DNA of 64,000 nucleotides from JAWLFI01 sp964626595 (GTDB lineage: Bacteria > Bacteroidota > Bacteroidia > Chitinophagales > Saprospiraceae). The stretch is taken from assembly GCA_964626595.1 (NCBI GenBank), contig CAZVFU010000001.1, forward strand, positions 1-64,000, written 5' to 3'. Of the stretch, positions 25,721 through 33,924 are shown one piece after another. The position numbers and the translations under genes were made by a program. Below the pieces are notes generated by a model, which ran no database searches, was not told the DNA's origin, and saw only the letters and a list, made by a program, of their open reading frames with translations. The stretch's first letter is position 1, and each line of letters begins with the position of its first letter.

Positions 25721-25762
25721 CAAAACTCCAAGAGTCCTGGACTCGTAAAATATTTTTTTATA

Positions 25763-25798
25763 TCAACCTGATAGGGCCTCAAAATCCTATCAGGTTGA
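25763..25798. terminator. Perfect 13-bp hairpin downstream of rpsP
   Basis: TCAACCTGATAGG (25763-25775) pairs perfectly with CCTATCAGGTTGA (25786-25798). A T run flanks it only on the minus-strand exit side, so on the plus strand it may act as an attenuator or RNA-stabilising hairpin rather than a standard terminator. Confidence 0.6.
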
Positions 25799-25822
25799 TT
25801 CGTATTAATTCAAAAAATAATT

Positions 25823-27211
25823 ATGGAAGCATTAGACGCCAAGTATATTGAGGAACTTGATGCCATTATAGAATTGGTTCAACAATCTGAAGAACTCGCT
25901 CAATATCTCGATGATGAAGAAGAAAGCTCGTACCGCGAGTTAGCGCTCAAGTTCGAACCGCAAATCCAAGCCCTTTACCAAGAGGTGGCTAATCAGCATC
26001 CCATGCAGGTGATTGACCTGGAAAAACGCTTGTTGGATGAGTCTCTCGAAGCCCTGTACACACCGCGTATACTGGGATTTACTATTTTGCGAGCTGTCGT
26101 CAATGATAATTATAAGTTCATAGAACCTCAGCCCCATTTCAAGGCGGTTTTGATGTATATCTGCCAATCGGCCAATTTCGATATTATTAAAAACCGGATT
26201 GGACAAGGGGTTCAGCTTGGCTTTGCCTTGAGCTCAGATATTTGGGTCACTAACATTGTACAGTCCATTAAACTTAAGCGCGTCAATAACTTTCTCGGGC
26301 AACAGCGCCAACGCGAATATCGCGAGGTGGATGCTCGAAAAGCACTTTACCATAATTATCGACGTCAATTTTCTGATTTAAACTTCTACACGGCCGAATT
26401 TCCGAATGATGCGACCGAACTTAAGCTCTATTATCCGCAGCTTAAGAAATTTATCGTCGAGCGCATTCTGAGGGATTGCGATAACACTTCCCTGGAACCC
26501 TACATTGTAGAGTTTGTACGTAAGGATGATCTGCCGGGAAGTTTGGAATACATCTACCTATTTGGCCTTTTCATTAACTATTTAGACCTTTCTGACGATG
26601 CTCAGGGTATATTGAAAAAGCGGGTGAATATTGAACGCAAAGACGTGGAAGGCTTCAACAAAAACTATTTTGAGTTCCTTCGAGAGCTGCTCGATAGTCG
26701 CCTTCCCGTAACAGCTGACTGTGATCATAGAGTGTCCAATATTTTGGATAAATCTATTGATGATGATCTGAGTATGTATTATAATATGACAGATATCATC
26801 CATTCCAATGGATATGATAATGAGGAAACGCAGAAAACTGTTCGCGAATTCTTTTATGCCCACGAAGGCCTATCTACGATTAATGAATGCCTTCGTCTAG
26901 TCATTTTGAAATACTTCCGATCAGTAGTCGACCAGCTTGACCCTGAGGACTTTAGAGAGTTTATGGATACCTTTCCCATCTTTGTGAGTTACATCAATAT
27001 TTTTCAAAATGAAAAATTTTCACAATCGGTCAAGCACTTCACAATGGACTATGCCCGTGCATTTACTAAAGTCTATACCGATAAAAGAGGACGTGACTAT
27101 CAGGACTTCAAAAAATTCTTCATGCGCATGTTTAAAGACATGGATTGGATGAACGATAAAGAGCTGAAGAATTTCTTTAAAACGAAGCGCAAGAAGCGTA
27201 AAAAGGATTAG
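25823..27211 (+). CDS. Helical cytoplasmic protein of unknown function
   Basis: A 462-residue protein, predicted all-helical, with an acidic N-terminus (LDDEEESS) and a strongly basic tail (FFKTKRKKRKKD). It has no signal peptide, no membrane segment and no catalytic motif that I recognise. Recurrent aromatic-rich helices (YYPQLKKFIVERILRD, FFYAHEGLSTINECL, DYQDFKKFFMRMFKDMDWM) suggest a folded scaffold or nucleic-acid-associated protein; the lysine tail would suit RNA or DNA contact. It follows rpsP where rimM might be expected. The family assignment is open. Confidence 0.8.
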   Translation: MEALDAKYIEELDAIIELVQQSEELAQYLDDEEESSYRELALKFEPQIQALYQEVANQHPMQVIDLEKRLLDESLEALYTPRILGFTILRAVVNDNYKFIEPQPHFKAVLMYICQSANFDIIKNRIGQGVQLGFALSSDIWVTNIVQSIKLKRVNNFLGQQRQREYREVDARKALYHNYRRQFSDLNFYTAEFPNDATELKLYYPQLKKFIVERILRDCDNTSLEPYIVEFVRKDDLPGSLEYIYLFGLFINYLDLSDDAQGILKKRVNIERKDVEGFNKNYFEFLRELLDSRLPVTADCDHRVSNILDKSIDDDLSMYYNMTDIIHSNGYDNEETQKTVREFFYAHEGLSTINECLRLVILKYFRSVVDQLDPEDFREFMDTFPIFVSYINIFQNEKFSQSVKHFTMDYARAFTKVYTDKRGRDYQDFKKFFMRMFKDMDWMNDKELKNFFKTKRKKRKKD

Positions 27212-27248
27212 CGACTTCTTTTTATAAGAATAGTTTTTTTTGGTTTTA

Positions 27249-27374
27249 GGGCGTATCCCGTTTCGTTTCCGAAACGGGACCGGGTCGTTCGGGGGTTCCG
27301 TCCTCGAGACCGCCGTTGGCGATCCTCGGGACCCGCTCGCTTCGCTCTCGGCCCCTACCACCCCTTACGCGGGG
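27249..27374 (-). repeat. GC-rich structured intergenic element, copy D
   Basis: Read on the minus strand: GCGTAAGGGGTGGTAGGGG, GCCGAGAGCGAAGCGAGCGGG, GTCCCGAGGATCGCC, GGCGGTCTCGAGGACGG, CCCCCGAACGACCCGG, then a perfect 10-bp hairpin TCCCGTTTCG/CGAAACGGGA (27256-27279) and TACGCCC followed by TAAAA. It shares the 5' module and tail with copy A and the middle part with copy C1. It lies between the converging 3' ends of the genes at 25823 and 27535. Confidence 0.8.
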
Positions 27375-27534
27375 ATATGAGGTCACTTGGAAGTGAGTGC
27401 AGAGGGAATGAAAACCTTACTAATAGGTCTGCGATAGGATCTATAATAGGATTTAAAGAGATTAGGGTGGGATTTAACTCGCTAGAATAGTCTCAACTGC
27501 GTCGATTTTAAAATTGTAGCCTATACAATAGACT

Positions 27535-28011
27535 TTAAAAAGTCATTAGAAACCCGACTCGGTTTCCGCCGGCAATAAAATTAAAATGGGGTTTCCCGTG
27601 GTGAAATGAGGTTTCATCCAGGGATTCGTTATATATATCGACGGCTCGTTTTGCTTTCTTACTGGCAGTTGATGACATTGAGATAGAAACAAAGACCACT
27701 GCAAGTCCAACGCCTGCTAGAGTCCAATTCGGTTCTCCACCGCCCAAATAGGCTCCTACAGGCCAGCCTATCAAGCCGCCACCTACAAATCCAAAAACAT
27801 TAGCAACTCTATTTCTAGATCGTGCATGTTGTATCAGCCGATACGCTGATTCATTGGACTTCATGGTTTCTGCTAAGTCGCGGAGCCTCATTTTTTCTCC
27901 ATCTTGTGTGAATTTATAACCACCAAGCACGCCCTCCGAATCTATGTGCTGTGCATTTGAAACCCCTATGGTTGTTATTCCGATCAATAAAATCAAAAAT
28001 AGTTTCTTCAT
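27535..28011 (-). CDS. Small exported protein with glycine-rich membrane region
   Basis: A 158-residue protein with a clear signal peptide (MKKLFLILLIGITTIGVSNA-Q). A central pair of hydrophobic glycine-rich stretches (VFGFVGGGLIGWPVGAYLGGG and LAGVGLAVVFVSISM) looks like a glycine-zipper hairpin in a membrane. The C-terminus is FIAGGNRVGFLMTF. Such proteins are widespread in Bacteroidota without known function. No promoter box was found. Confidence 0.7.
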   Translation of the reverse strand: MKKLFLILLIGITTIGVSNAQHIDSEGVLGGYKFTQDGEKMRLRDLAETMKSNESAYRLIQHARSRNRVANVFGFVGGGLIGWPVGAYLGGGEPNWTLAGVGLAVVFVSISMSSTASKKAKRAVDIYNESLDETSFHHGKPHFNFIAGGNRVGFLMTF

Positions 28012-28157
28012 GGTACTCTATTCGTTTTGGTGTTCAATAATGTAAAGGATTTAAGCGCAGGTGTACGGCGGATTAAAAAGCTATTCGTTGTCCCCGACCC
28101 AAGACCTTATCCAATACCTGGATCTCCTTTTCTAATGTCATCACTAATGCGCTTCTA

Positions 28158-28691
28158 TTATGTTTTATCCAATTGTTCTTTTTCAATTCCATATAAAATC
28201 AGTTCCTCATTACTTTCAGCAAGTCTTTTTGTTCCGATTACTCTAAGTCCAAGCTTTTGCAATAAATTTTGTGACGATAAATTATTTTCACTGGTAACGG
28301 CAAAAAGAGCCTTGATTCCAAATTCATTAAATGCTGCTTCTTTAATTCGTTTAGATGCTTCAAAAGCAAATCCTTTTTTCTCGTAGGTAGGGAGAAGAGC
28401 AAACCCAATATCAATTTCTCCTAATCCTTCCCGATCGTACAATCCGACTGTTCCAATTTTATTGTGGCTTTCTTTTTCAATAATCGTGTAATTGGAATAA
28501 CCAAGTCTTTTAAGTTGAGGCAACATCTTATTTTTTATATACTCTTCTGCGGCTTCTGCCGTTTTCACTTTTCTGTCACCGATATATTCAATCCACTTTT
28601 TTGTGTTTAAAAGTTCGAGTAAAAAGCCAGCATCTTCTAATGAAGTGGGCCGAATAATGAGTCTGCCCGTTTCAAATATTTTATGCTTCAT
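28158..28691 (-). CDS. GNAT N-acetyltransferase, RimJ/RimL-like
   Basis: A 177-residue cytoplasmic acetyltransferase. It begins with the family pattern FETGRLIIRPTSLEDAGFLLELL; the acetyl-CoA-binding region is degenerate around LLPTYEKKGFAFEASKRI, and ENNLSSQNLLQKLGL is the typical C-terminal helix motif. It would transfer acetyl to an alpha-amino group or small molecule; the substrate is unknown. Confidence 0.88.
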   Translation of the reverse strand: MKHKIFETGRLIIRPTSLEDAGFLLELLNTKKWIEYIGDRKVKTAEAAEEYIKNKMLPQLKRLGYSNYTIIEKESHNKIGTVGLYDREGLGEIDIGFALLPTYEKKGFAFEASKRIKEAAFNEFGIKALFAVTSENNLSSQNLLQKLGLRVIGTKRLAESNEELILYGIEKEQLDKT

Positions 28692-28837
28692 ATCTTCTTT
28701 TACACCATTTGGAGATTGCCATGAATGTTGTATAACAGATCAAATTTCCAAATTCGGGTTTTTCCATAATAGCTTATAATCCATCCTTAATTGAGTTGCT
28801 CAAAAAAATGTTTTCCATTATAAGTTGAGTTGGGTCT

Positions 28838-29983
28838 TTACCTGGCCAATAATTCTGTGGGAGAGGACCGAGGCAAACTTATGATATAGTTGAATTGCTT
28901 GTCTTTTTTGATTTTTCTCGCAAACGCATCACCCTTTTGAGGGTTTGCAATATAAATAGCACCGATGGCATTGATGTATGTTTTGCGCTTCAGTGTAGAG
29001 CAATCTATAACTACTGCATTCTTATCAGTATGGTCGATTCCCATGGACAGTGTATTTTCAATAGGCTTGAGCCGAAAAACTTTTAGCTCATTTCGGTCAA
29101 CACTGTCATAAGAAATTGCATTAAAACTCCCCGATTTAGCATCCAGAGCGATAGAGGCATACTCGTCTTTAAATTTTTGAGAAAGGTGAGAGCCAGCAGG
29201 TTCTCTACCAAATAAAGAGGATTTTTTCTTAGCAATATGCCCGTTGTGAGACCAAATAATAAGTTTCTCATCATATTTTTCATGAATTAAGTCGATAAAA
29301 AAGGCCATATTTTCATCTCTGGCACTCAGGTCCCGATAAGAAGAATTGGCCAGTCGGTTGATGCGGCAGGAGATATAATAATGTAATCTCAGATCTATTT
29401 CATTAGATTGATTTCGGGTCTGTTCGGAAAGGGATCTTAGCTGTTTTATTTTTCGTTTTGGCTTGTCTTCGCTTTCAGCAATTTTCAATAATGGTGTTCC
29501 TTTTACGGGATAGTAATTGCGAATAGAGTCTTTAGTCGCATATAGTTTACTGAGTTGAGAGTCCATACCTAAAAAGGAAACTTGATCTAATGGGTTTTCT
29601 TTATTATAGTTTCTGAGCCAATTAATCAATTCCAGAAAGTCTTTATGGATCCACGGCCAAAGCAAAACATCCTGTAGCAGTTCTACCGGGTCTCCTTTAC
29701 CAGTTTTTACATAGGTATTAATTTTTGAACAGGGGATGTATTCAGCTTCAAGAATAAATACTCTGAAATCGTAATTTAAAACCAGCTCTTTTACGATTTC
29801 AGATCGGACCAGGGTGAACTCTTTTGTTCCATGTGTGGATTCACCAAGCCCAATAATACTATGCTTAGACCCTATTTCTTTACACAATGAACGTATCTCC
29901 GGTGAGATAGAATCTATGTTAATAGCGCTTGCTGAGGTTGCCCATCCTAAAACGGATAGCATAAAAATTAAAATGGTATTCAT
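28838..29983 (-). CDS. Exported erythromycin-esterase-like protein
   Basis: A 381-residue member of the erythromycin esterase/EreA superfamily with a signal peptide (ILIFMLSVLGWATSASA). The motifs GLGESTHGTKEF, FILEAEY, FLGMDSQ and IIWSHNGHIAKK contain the His and Glu residues expected in the active site. Most family members outside clinical Ere enzymes have unknown substrates, so drug resistance should not be assumed. The length is somewhat short compared with Ere enzymes. Confidence 0.85.
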   Translation of the reverse strand: MNTILIFMLSVLGWATSASAINIDSISPEIRSLCKEIGSKHSIIGLGESTHGTKEFTLVRSEIVKELVLNYDFRVFILEAEYIPCSKINTYVKTGKGDPVELLQDVLLWPWIHKDFLELINWLRNYNKENPLDQVSFLGMDSQLSKLYATKDSIRNYYPVKGTPLLKIAESEDKPKRKIKQLRSLSEQTRNQSNEIDLRLHYYISCRINRLANSSYRDLSARDENMAFFIDLIHEKYDEKLIIWSHNGHIAKKKSSLFGREPAGSHLSQKFKDEYASIALDAKSGSFNAISYDSVDRNELKVFRLKPIENTLSMGIDHTDKNAVVIDCSTLKRKTYINAIGAIYIANPQKGDAFARKIKKDKQFNYIISLPRSSPTELLAR

Positions 29984-30054
29984 GATTACTATTTCCTACC
30001 TTAGAGTTTCAATTTTGTAGAGTCGCCCACCTAAATTAGATCTAGTGAAAACTA

Positions 30055-31137
30055 CTACCACGGACCATCCTTAGTGACATTAACAAATTTCCCCTCTTCC
30101 AATCGAAAAGCGCCTCCGAAGCCGAAAAGCCACAGCCGGTCTTTTTGATCTTTGTACATGTCATATATCACAGGTCCCTTATTTCCAGCTTGTTTCTGGT
30201 ATTCTGTCAGTTTTTTCCCGTCATAGGTATACAGGTCGTGTTGGTTAAAAACAAACCATATATTCCCTTTTTTGTCTTCCGCTATACTACCGATTCCCTT
30301 TCCCAAATTTAACTTTTCCGCTGTAACGTTTTCGAGTGTATCCCCTTTAAGATGATATAAAGACTCTTTTGTCGAAATCCAATACGTCCCTTTGCTGTCT
30401 TCCATTATTTCGTTGATGAAGGGGGTTGAAATCCCAAGAGACTCAGATACATTTTTGAGTGGGTTGTTGGTAAAAGAGAAGAGGCCAGCATTTGTGGAAA
30501 ACCACATTGTTCCTTTACTATCCTCCAGGATCGAATGAACTATTTTAGTGCTTGACACCCCTCTTGTGGTGTCAAGCTTTCCTTCAGGCAATTCGAAATC
30601 AATGAATTCCTTACCATCAAAAACACTGACTCCGTCAATAGTCCCCACCCATATATTTCCCTTCGAATCCGCCTCTATACACCAGGCATCATAACTTATG
30701 AGACCATCTGACTCGTAATAGTTTGTCACTTTTTCTTCATCAATACTGCTGATCCCATCGGTATGCGCAAGCCATAATTTCCCATCTTTATCTTCTGCGA
30801 TATCTTTAATCGTAACGCCTTTTCCCGACTGACTTTTGATACCATCTATATGTTTTAGAGAATCTCGCACAAGTTTAAAAGCTCCTCCTTGAGTTCCAAA
30901 CCAAAAATTCCCTTTACTATCTTGCAATACCGATCTGACAACTTGGTTTATCTGCTCAGAATAATCTGAAAAGGGAGAGTGGTCATTTTCATCATTCTTG
31001 ATGGGTTCATCGCTATCCAGAGTTCCAATTTCTGGCTGTGTGGTTCCATCTGAATGGCTACAAGAGTGCAAAAGAACAGAAAAAACAAGTATTGTTAAAT
31101 AGATTATGTTTACCACGACATTGATTTTTAATCCCAA
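30055..31137 (-). CDS. Seven-bladed propeller lipoprotein (Reg_prop repeats)
   Basis: A 360-residue protein with an N-terminal lipoprotein signal (TILVFSVLLHSC, lipobox cysteine). It carries seven two-component-regulator propeller repeats with the pattern ED-KG-W-T (for example LQDSKGNFWFGTQGG, ADSKGNIWVGTIDG, EDSKGTMWFSTNAG, EDKKGNIWFVFNQ, KDQKDRLWLFGFGG). Seven repeats make one complete propeller. In hybrid two-component systems such propellers sense glycans, but no kinase or transmembrane module follows here, so it may be a stand-alone surface binding protein. Confidence 0.86.
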   Translation of the reverse strand: MGLKINVVVNIIYLTILVFSVLLHSCSHSDGTTQPEIGTLDSDEPIKNDENDHSPFSDYSEQINQVVRSVLQDSKGNFWFGTQGGAFKLVRDSLKHIDGIKSQSGKGVTIKDIAEDKDGKLWLAHTDGISSIDEEKVTNYYESDGLISYDAWCIEADSKGNIWVGTIDGVSVFDGKEFIDFELPEGKLDTTRGVSSTKIVHSILEDSKGTMWFSTNAGLFSFTNNPLKNVSESLGISTPFINEIMEDSKGTYWISTKESLYHLKGDTLENVTAEKLNLGKGIGSIAEDKKGNIWFVFNQHDLYTYDGKKLTEYQKQAGNKGPVIYDMYKDQKDRLWLFGFGGAFRLEEGKFVNVTKDGPW

Positions 31138-31405
31138 CTGTGAAGCTGAAATGGCCTTCGAGTTGCTAGAAAGATACGAAGGTTTTGGTAAAGGGGGGCA
31201 GTTGACTTAGATACTCCCTAATTACCACTAAATTCAACTCCATTGAAGCGGAGTTACCTCTAAAGTTCATACCCATGTTTTTAAGTACTAATAATTTGTA
31301 CCGAAGCCCCCTACTTTAGTAATACTTAAGTAGGCCAAAGGCGATATCAACCTAAGGGTAACTACCCGCTCTATGCCTGCTCTTAGCAGGTACGTTAATG
31401 ATACT

Positions 31406-32152
31406 CTAATTCAAGAAAACAACCTCGCCTGAATCCATATCGTAAACGGCGCCAACAATTTTGATTTCTCCATTATCTTCCATTTCTTTTAAGATCGGAC
31501 TATTAATTCGAATATTCTCCATGGTGTTTTCAACATTCCGTTCGCAAACCATATGCACAAAATCGGGGTTAGTTGAGCTCCTTTCGCCTTCATATTCAAC
31601 AGACGCTACTGCAGGTTTGATCTTTGAGAGCATAGGCGTAATATTACCCAGTTTCACATCATCTACAGCAGCTTTTACCGCTCCACAATGTTCATGTCCC
31701 ATGACCAGGATGAGTTTGGATCCGGATACCTTACAGGCAAACTCCATACTACCCAGGATGTCTTCATTGACAAAGTTTCCGGCAACACGGGCCACGAAGA
31801 TGTCGCCAATTCCCCTGTCAAACACATCTTCAACAGGAACTCTGCTGTCAACGCATGAAAGGACGATGGCTTTTGGGAACTGTGCATGGGTGCTTTTGCG
31901 AACCTGTTCGGAATGATTTCTGGCGGTTAGGTCATTGCGCATAAAGCGTTCATTTCCTTCTTTGAAGGATTGAATCACCATATCGGGTGTCAATGCATCC
32001 TGCTCTTCCTGTGTCAGTACATCCTCAACTACGCCCTCGATTTCTGGCTTTTCTGATTCTGTGGTCTGTTCTTCCTGTACTTCGACATTACAAGCAGCGA
32101 GTATACCGAAACTGGCAAAAAGTACGATTCCATTTTTAAGTGATTTTTTCAT
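31406..32152 (-). CDS. Beta-class carbonic anhydrase, lipoprotein form
   Basis: A 248-residue enzyme interconverting CO2 and bicarbonate. The zinc site is complete: Cys100 and Asp102 (VLSCVDSRVPVED), His153 and Cys156 (MGHEHCGAV). Unusually it has a lipoprotein signal peptide (GIVLFASFGILAAC, cysteine 21) and an acidic linker (22-55), so it should sit in the periplasm or outer membrane rather than in the cytoplasm. It lies 9 bp downstream of an outer membrane DUF2490 gene and is probably co-transcribed with it. Confidence 0.92.
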   Translation of the reverse strand: MKKSLKNGIVLFASFGILAACNVEVQEEQTTESEKPEIEGVVEDVLTQEEQDALTPDMVIQSFKEGNERFMRNDLTARNHSEQVRKSTHAQFPKAIVLSCVDSRVPVEDVFDRGIGDIFVARVAGNFVNEDILGSMEFACKVSGSKLILVMGHEHCGAVKAAVDDVKLGNITPMLSKIKPAVASVEYEGERSSTNPDFVHMVCERNVENTMENIRINSPILKEMEDNGEIKIVGAVYDMDSGEVVFLN

Positions 32153-32161
32153 TTTTGAGTA

Positions 32162-32839
32162 TTAAAAGGTGAAGAATGTAATGAGGTTGATTTGGTCTCT
32201 GCTCTCATTAGTTAAAAATTGATTCATATATCCAACTTCAAAGCGGGTATTCGGATTTAAGCGGTAGCCTAAGCCTCCATACAATCGATTTCGATCAAAC
32301 AAATCCCCACGGTCATTAATGAAGATTTCATTATAGGCCGAGCAATAGAATGTTCCGTCTAACATTTTGGGGTTGTTCAATGCGATATTTAATGATAAAA
32401 AGTATCGATACCGCATCCGAAAACTTTGGTGATCAAACCATCTTTGTTCAAAACGATATCGATGCTGCAAAGAGACTCTGCCTAATCGTTGAAAGGTGAT
32501 GAATTGCTGGAAAATTCTATTTTCGTTATTGTTTTTTTTACGATCTGTTGTCCCCACATAGTTTTGACTATGGATAAAACCATAGCCAAGCAGCACATTG
32601 TGATTGTTTTCAGTCAAATTATATCCTAAACCTGTGCGCAATAGAATTTGTTCCAGGTCGCCAATGGCGTTATAGTTTCTAAATTGAGCTTCATGATGAA
32701 TATTCCAGCGTCCGTCCAGTTGTTTATTACCGAAATAGATTAACCAGTTACCCAAGTCGGCAGGCTGAGCCATAAGGGTAGGAGTGAGGAGCCAACAGAT
32801 AACCCAGAGGGGTAAAGCACCTTCTCTTTTCATGTGCAT
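32162..32839 (-). CDS. DUF2490 outer-membrane beta-barrel protein
   Basis: A 225-residue protein with a signal peptide (LPLWVICWLLTPTLMA). It has the DUF2490 features: NWLIYFGNKQLDGRWNIHHEAQFRNY at the start, alternating polar and hydrophobic strands with YRFEQRW and MRYRYFLSLN, and a terminal aromatic residue (NLITFFTF) typical of barrels inserted by BAM. The function is unknown. It is the first gene of a two-gene unit with the carbonic anhydrase. Confidence 0.85.
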   Translation of the reverse strand: MHMKREGALPLWVICWLLTPTLMAQPADLGNWLIYFGNKQLDGRWNIHHEAQFRNYNAIGDLEQILLRTGLGYNLTENNHNVLLGYGFIHSQNYVGTTDRKKNNNENRIFQQFITFQRLGRVSLQHRYRFEQRWFDHQSFRMRYRYFLSLNIALNNPKMLDGTFYCSAYNEIFINDRGDLFDRNRLYGGLGYRLNPNTRFEVGYMNQFLTNESRDQINLITFFTF

Positions 32840-33040
32840 TAAGGCATATTTTCCAACAATATACGACCGTTTATTTTATTTTTTATCTTAAAATAGAACT
32901 GTGGAGTTATTTTTTTAGAATAATGAGTTGATAAAGTAAGCGGGTATTTCCAGACGAGCCTTTGGGAGCTGACCTGGCGTCAGGTAGGCGGTGGCCGAAG
33001 CATTCTATTGGTGTATATTTATAATTGCTTATCTTACTTT

Positions 33041-33751
33041 TTAGGGTAATATTTTTGGTCCTAAAATCTTCATCCATAAAACAAAGCCTAATATTCCTCC
33101 AATAAAGCCGCTCGCTATGAATGTGGATCTAAATCGATTAGGAATACATCTAAAAATCACAAACAGTGAGATAGACAAACCCAGAGTACCTAAAATTATT
33201 GGAACCGTTCCTTCCCATAAACCCAGTTCAAATGAAATGTACTTTTCGTCACCACCGAAATAGCTTCCATTAGGTGATATCATTTCAGAACCTACTGACA
33301 TTAAAAGGTTAAATATTTCTCTCAACCAAAAAAGTGAAAGGAAAATGCATAGCCAATCGATTAGACTCAAGCCATTTCTAATCATCAGAGGCCTGCGCCA
33401 TAATAGCAAAGTTAATCCTATAATACCTGTTCCTATAGTTTGGATAGGGCCGCCAAGTCTTATCCATAGTGCATTTGAACGCAATGTTTCCACACCCTTA
33501 TCATATTCTTTTTTTTGGTCAAATGGAGTATTATTCTTTATGGCATCCTTATTCTTATTGTAAATATCGATTAGTTTTTCCTCAAGCTCCGAACTGTAAT
33601 TCATGCTTCCATAGTGTAATTGAGTGTCATAGCCCAAATATTTGGCAACTATGATATGTCCGTATTCATGGCTTATGGTTCCAATCACAGTGAAAGCCAT
33701 AAAAGCAATTGTCAAAATTATTAATTCCTTTATGTCAAGATTTGTTATCAT
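33041..33751 (-). CDS. Putative M50-like membrane metalloprotease
   Basis: About 236 residues with several membrane helices. The first (ELIILTIAFMAFTVIGTISHEYGHIIVAKYL) carries the zinc motif HEYGH, as in site-2-protease-like proteins. Further segments: WIRLGGPIQTIGTGIIGLTLLL (NPDG-like region unclear), LIDWLCIFLSLFWLREIFNLL and the C-terminal GGILGFVLWMKIL. A second metal-binding NxxPxxxLDG motif is not evident, so intramembrane protease activity is uncertain. The frame extends to a TTG at 33808; the ATG at 33751 is preferred. Confidence 0.75.
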   Translation of the reverse strand: MITNLDIKELIILTIAFMAFTVIGTISHEYGHIIVAKYLGYDTQLHYGSMNYSSELEEKLIDIYNKNKDAIKNNTPFDQKKEYDKGVETLRSNALWIRLGGPIQTIGTGIIGLTLLLWRRPLMIRNGLSLIDWLCIFLSLFWLREIFNLLMSVGSEMISPNGSYFGGDEKYISFELGLWEGTVPIILGTLGLSISLFVIFRCIPNRFRSTFIASGFIGGILGFVLWMKILGPKILP

Positions 33752-33924
33752 AGAATATAATATATGATCTGTCCAGCTTCTCTTGGGCTTTCTGAAAGAT
33801 ACGAACAATTTGAATCAAGAGCTACGTCTTTTTCTGCGGAACTCGTTTTTTGGTGTAAGGAGGGAGAGTGGAAGATCAAGAATTTTGCTAATTTAATGCT
33901 TTATGTAGTCCTAATGATCTCTCA

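Noticed and set aside
27020..27361. A 113-codon minus-strand frame reading through copy D
   Set aside because: It runs from the GC-rich repeat into the antisense of a real gene; the protein is low complexity (SRGSPTAV, RTEPPNDP).
28838..29983. Erythromycin-esterase-like gene as an antibiotic resistance gene
   Set aside because: The family is broad and mostly of unknown substrate; the gene is not in a mobile context and lacks resistance-gene neighbours.
31376..31390. Hairpin CCTGCT/AGCAGG downstream of the carbonic anhydrase
   Set aside because: A short six-bp stem without T run on either side; not enough for a terminator call.
32955..33000. Possible eighth copy of the GC-rich element with hairpin ACCTG/CAGGT and GTGGCC
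   Set aside because: Too short and lacks the core GGGCCGAG and the ACGCCC-A-run end.
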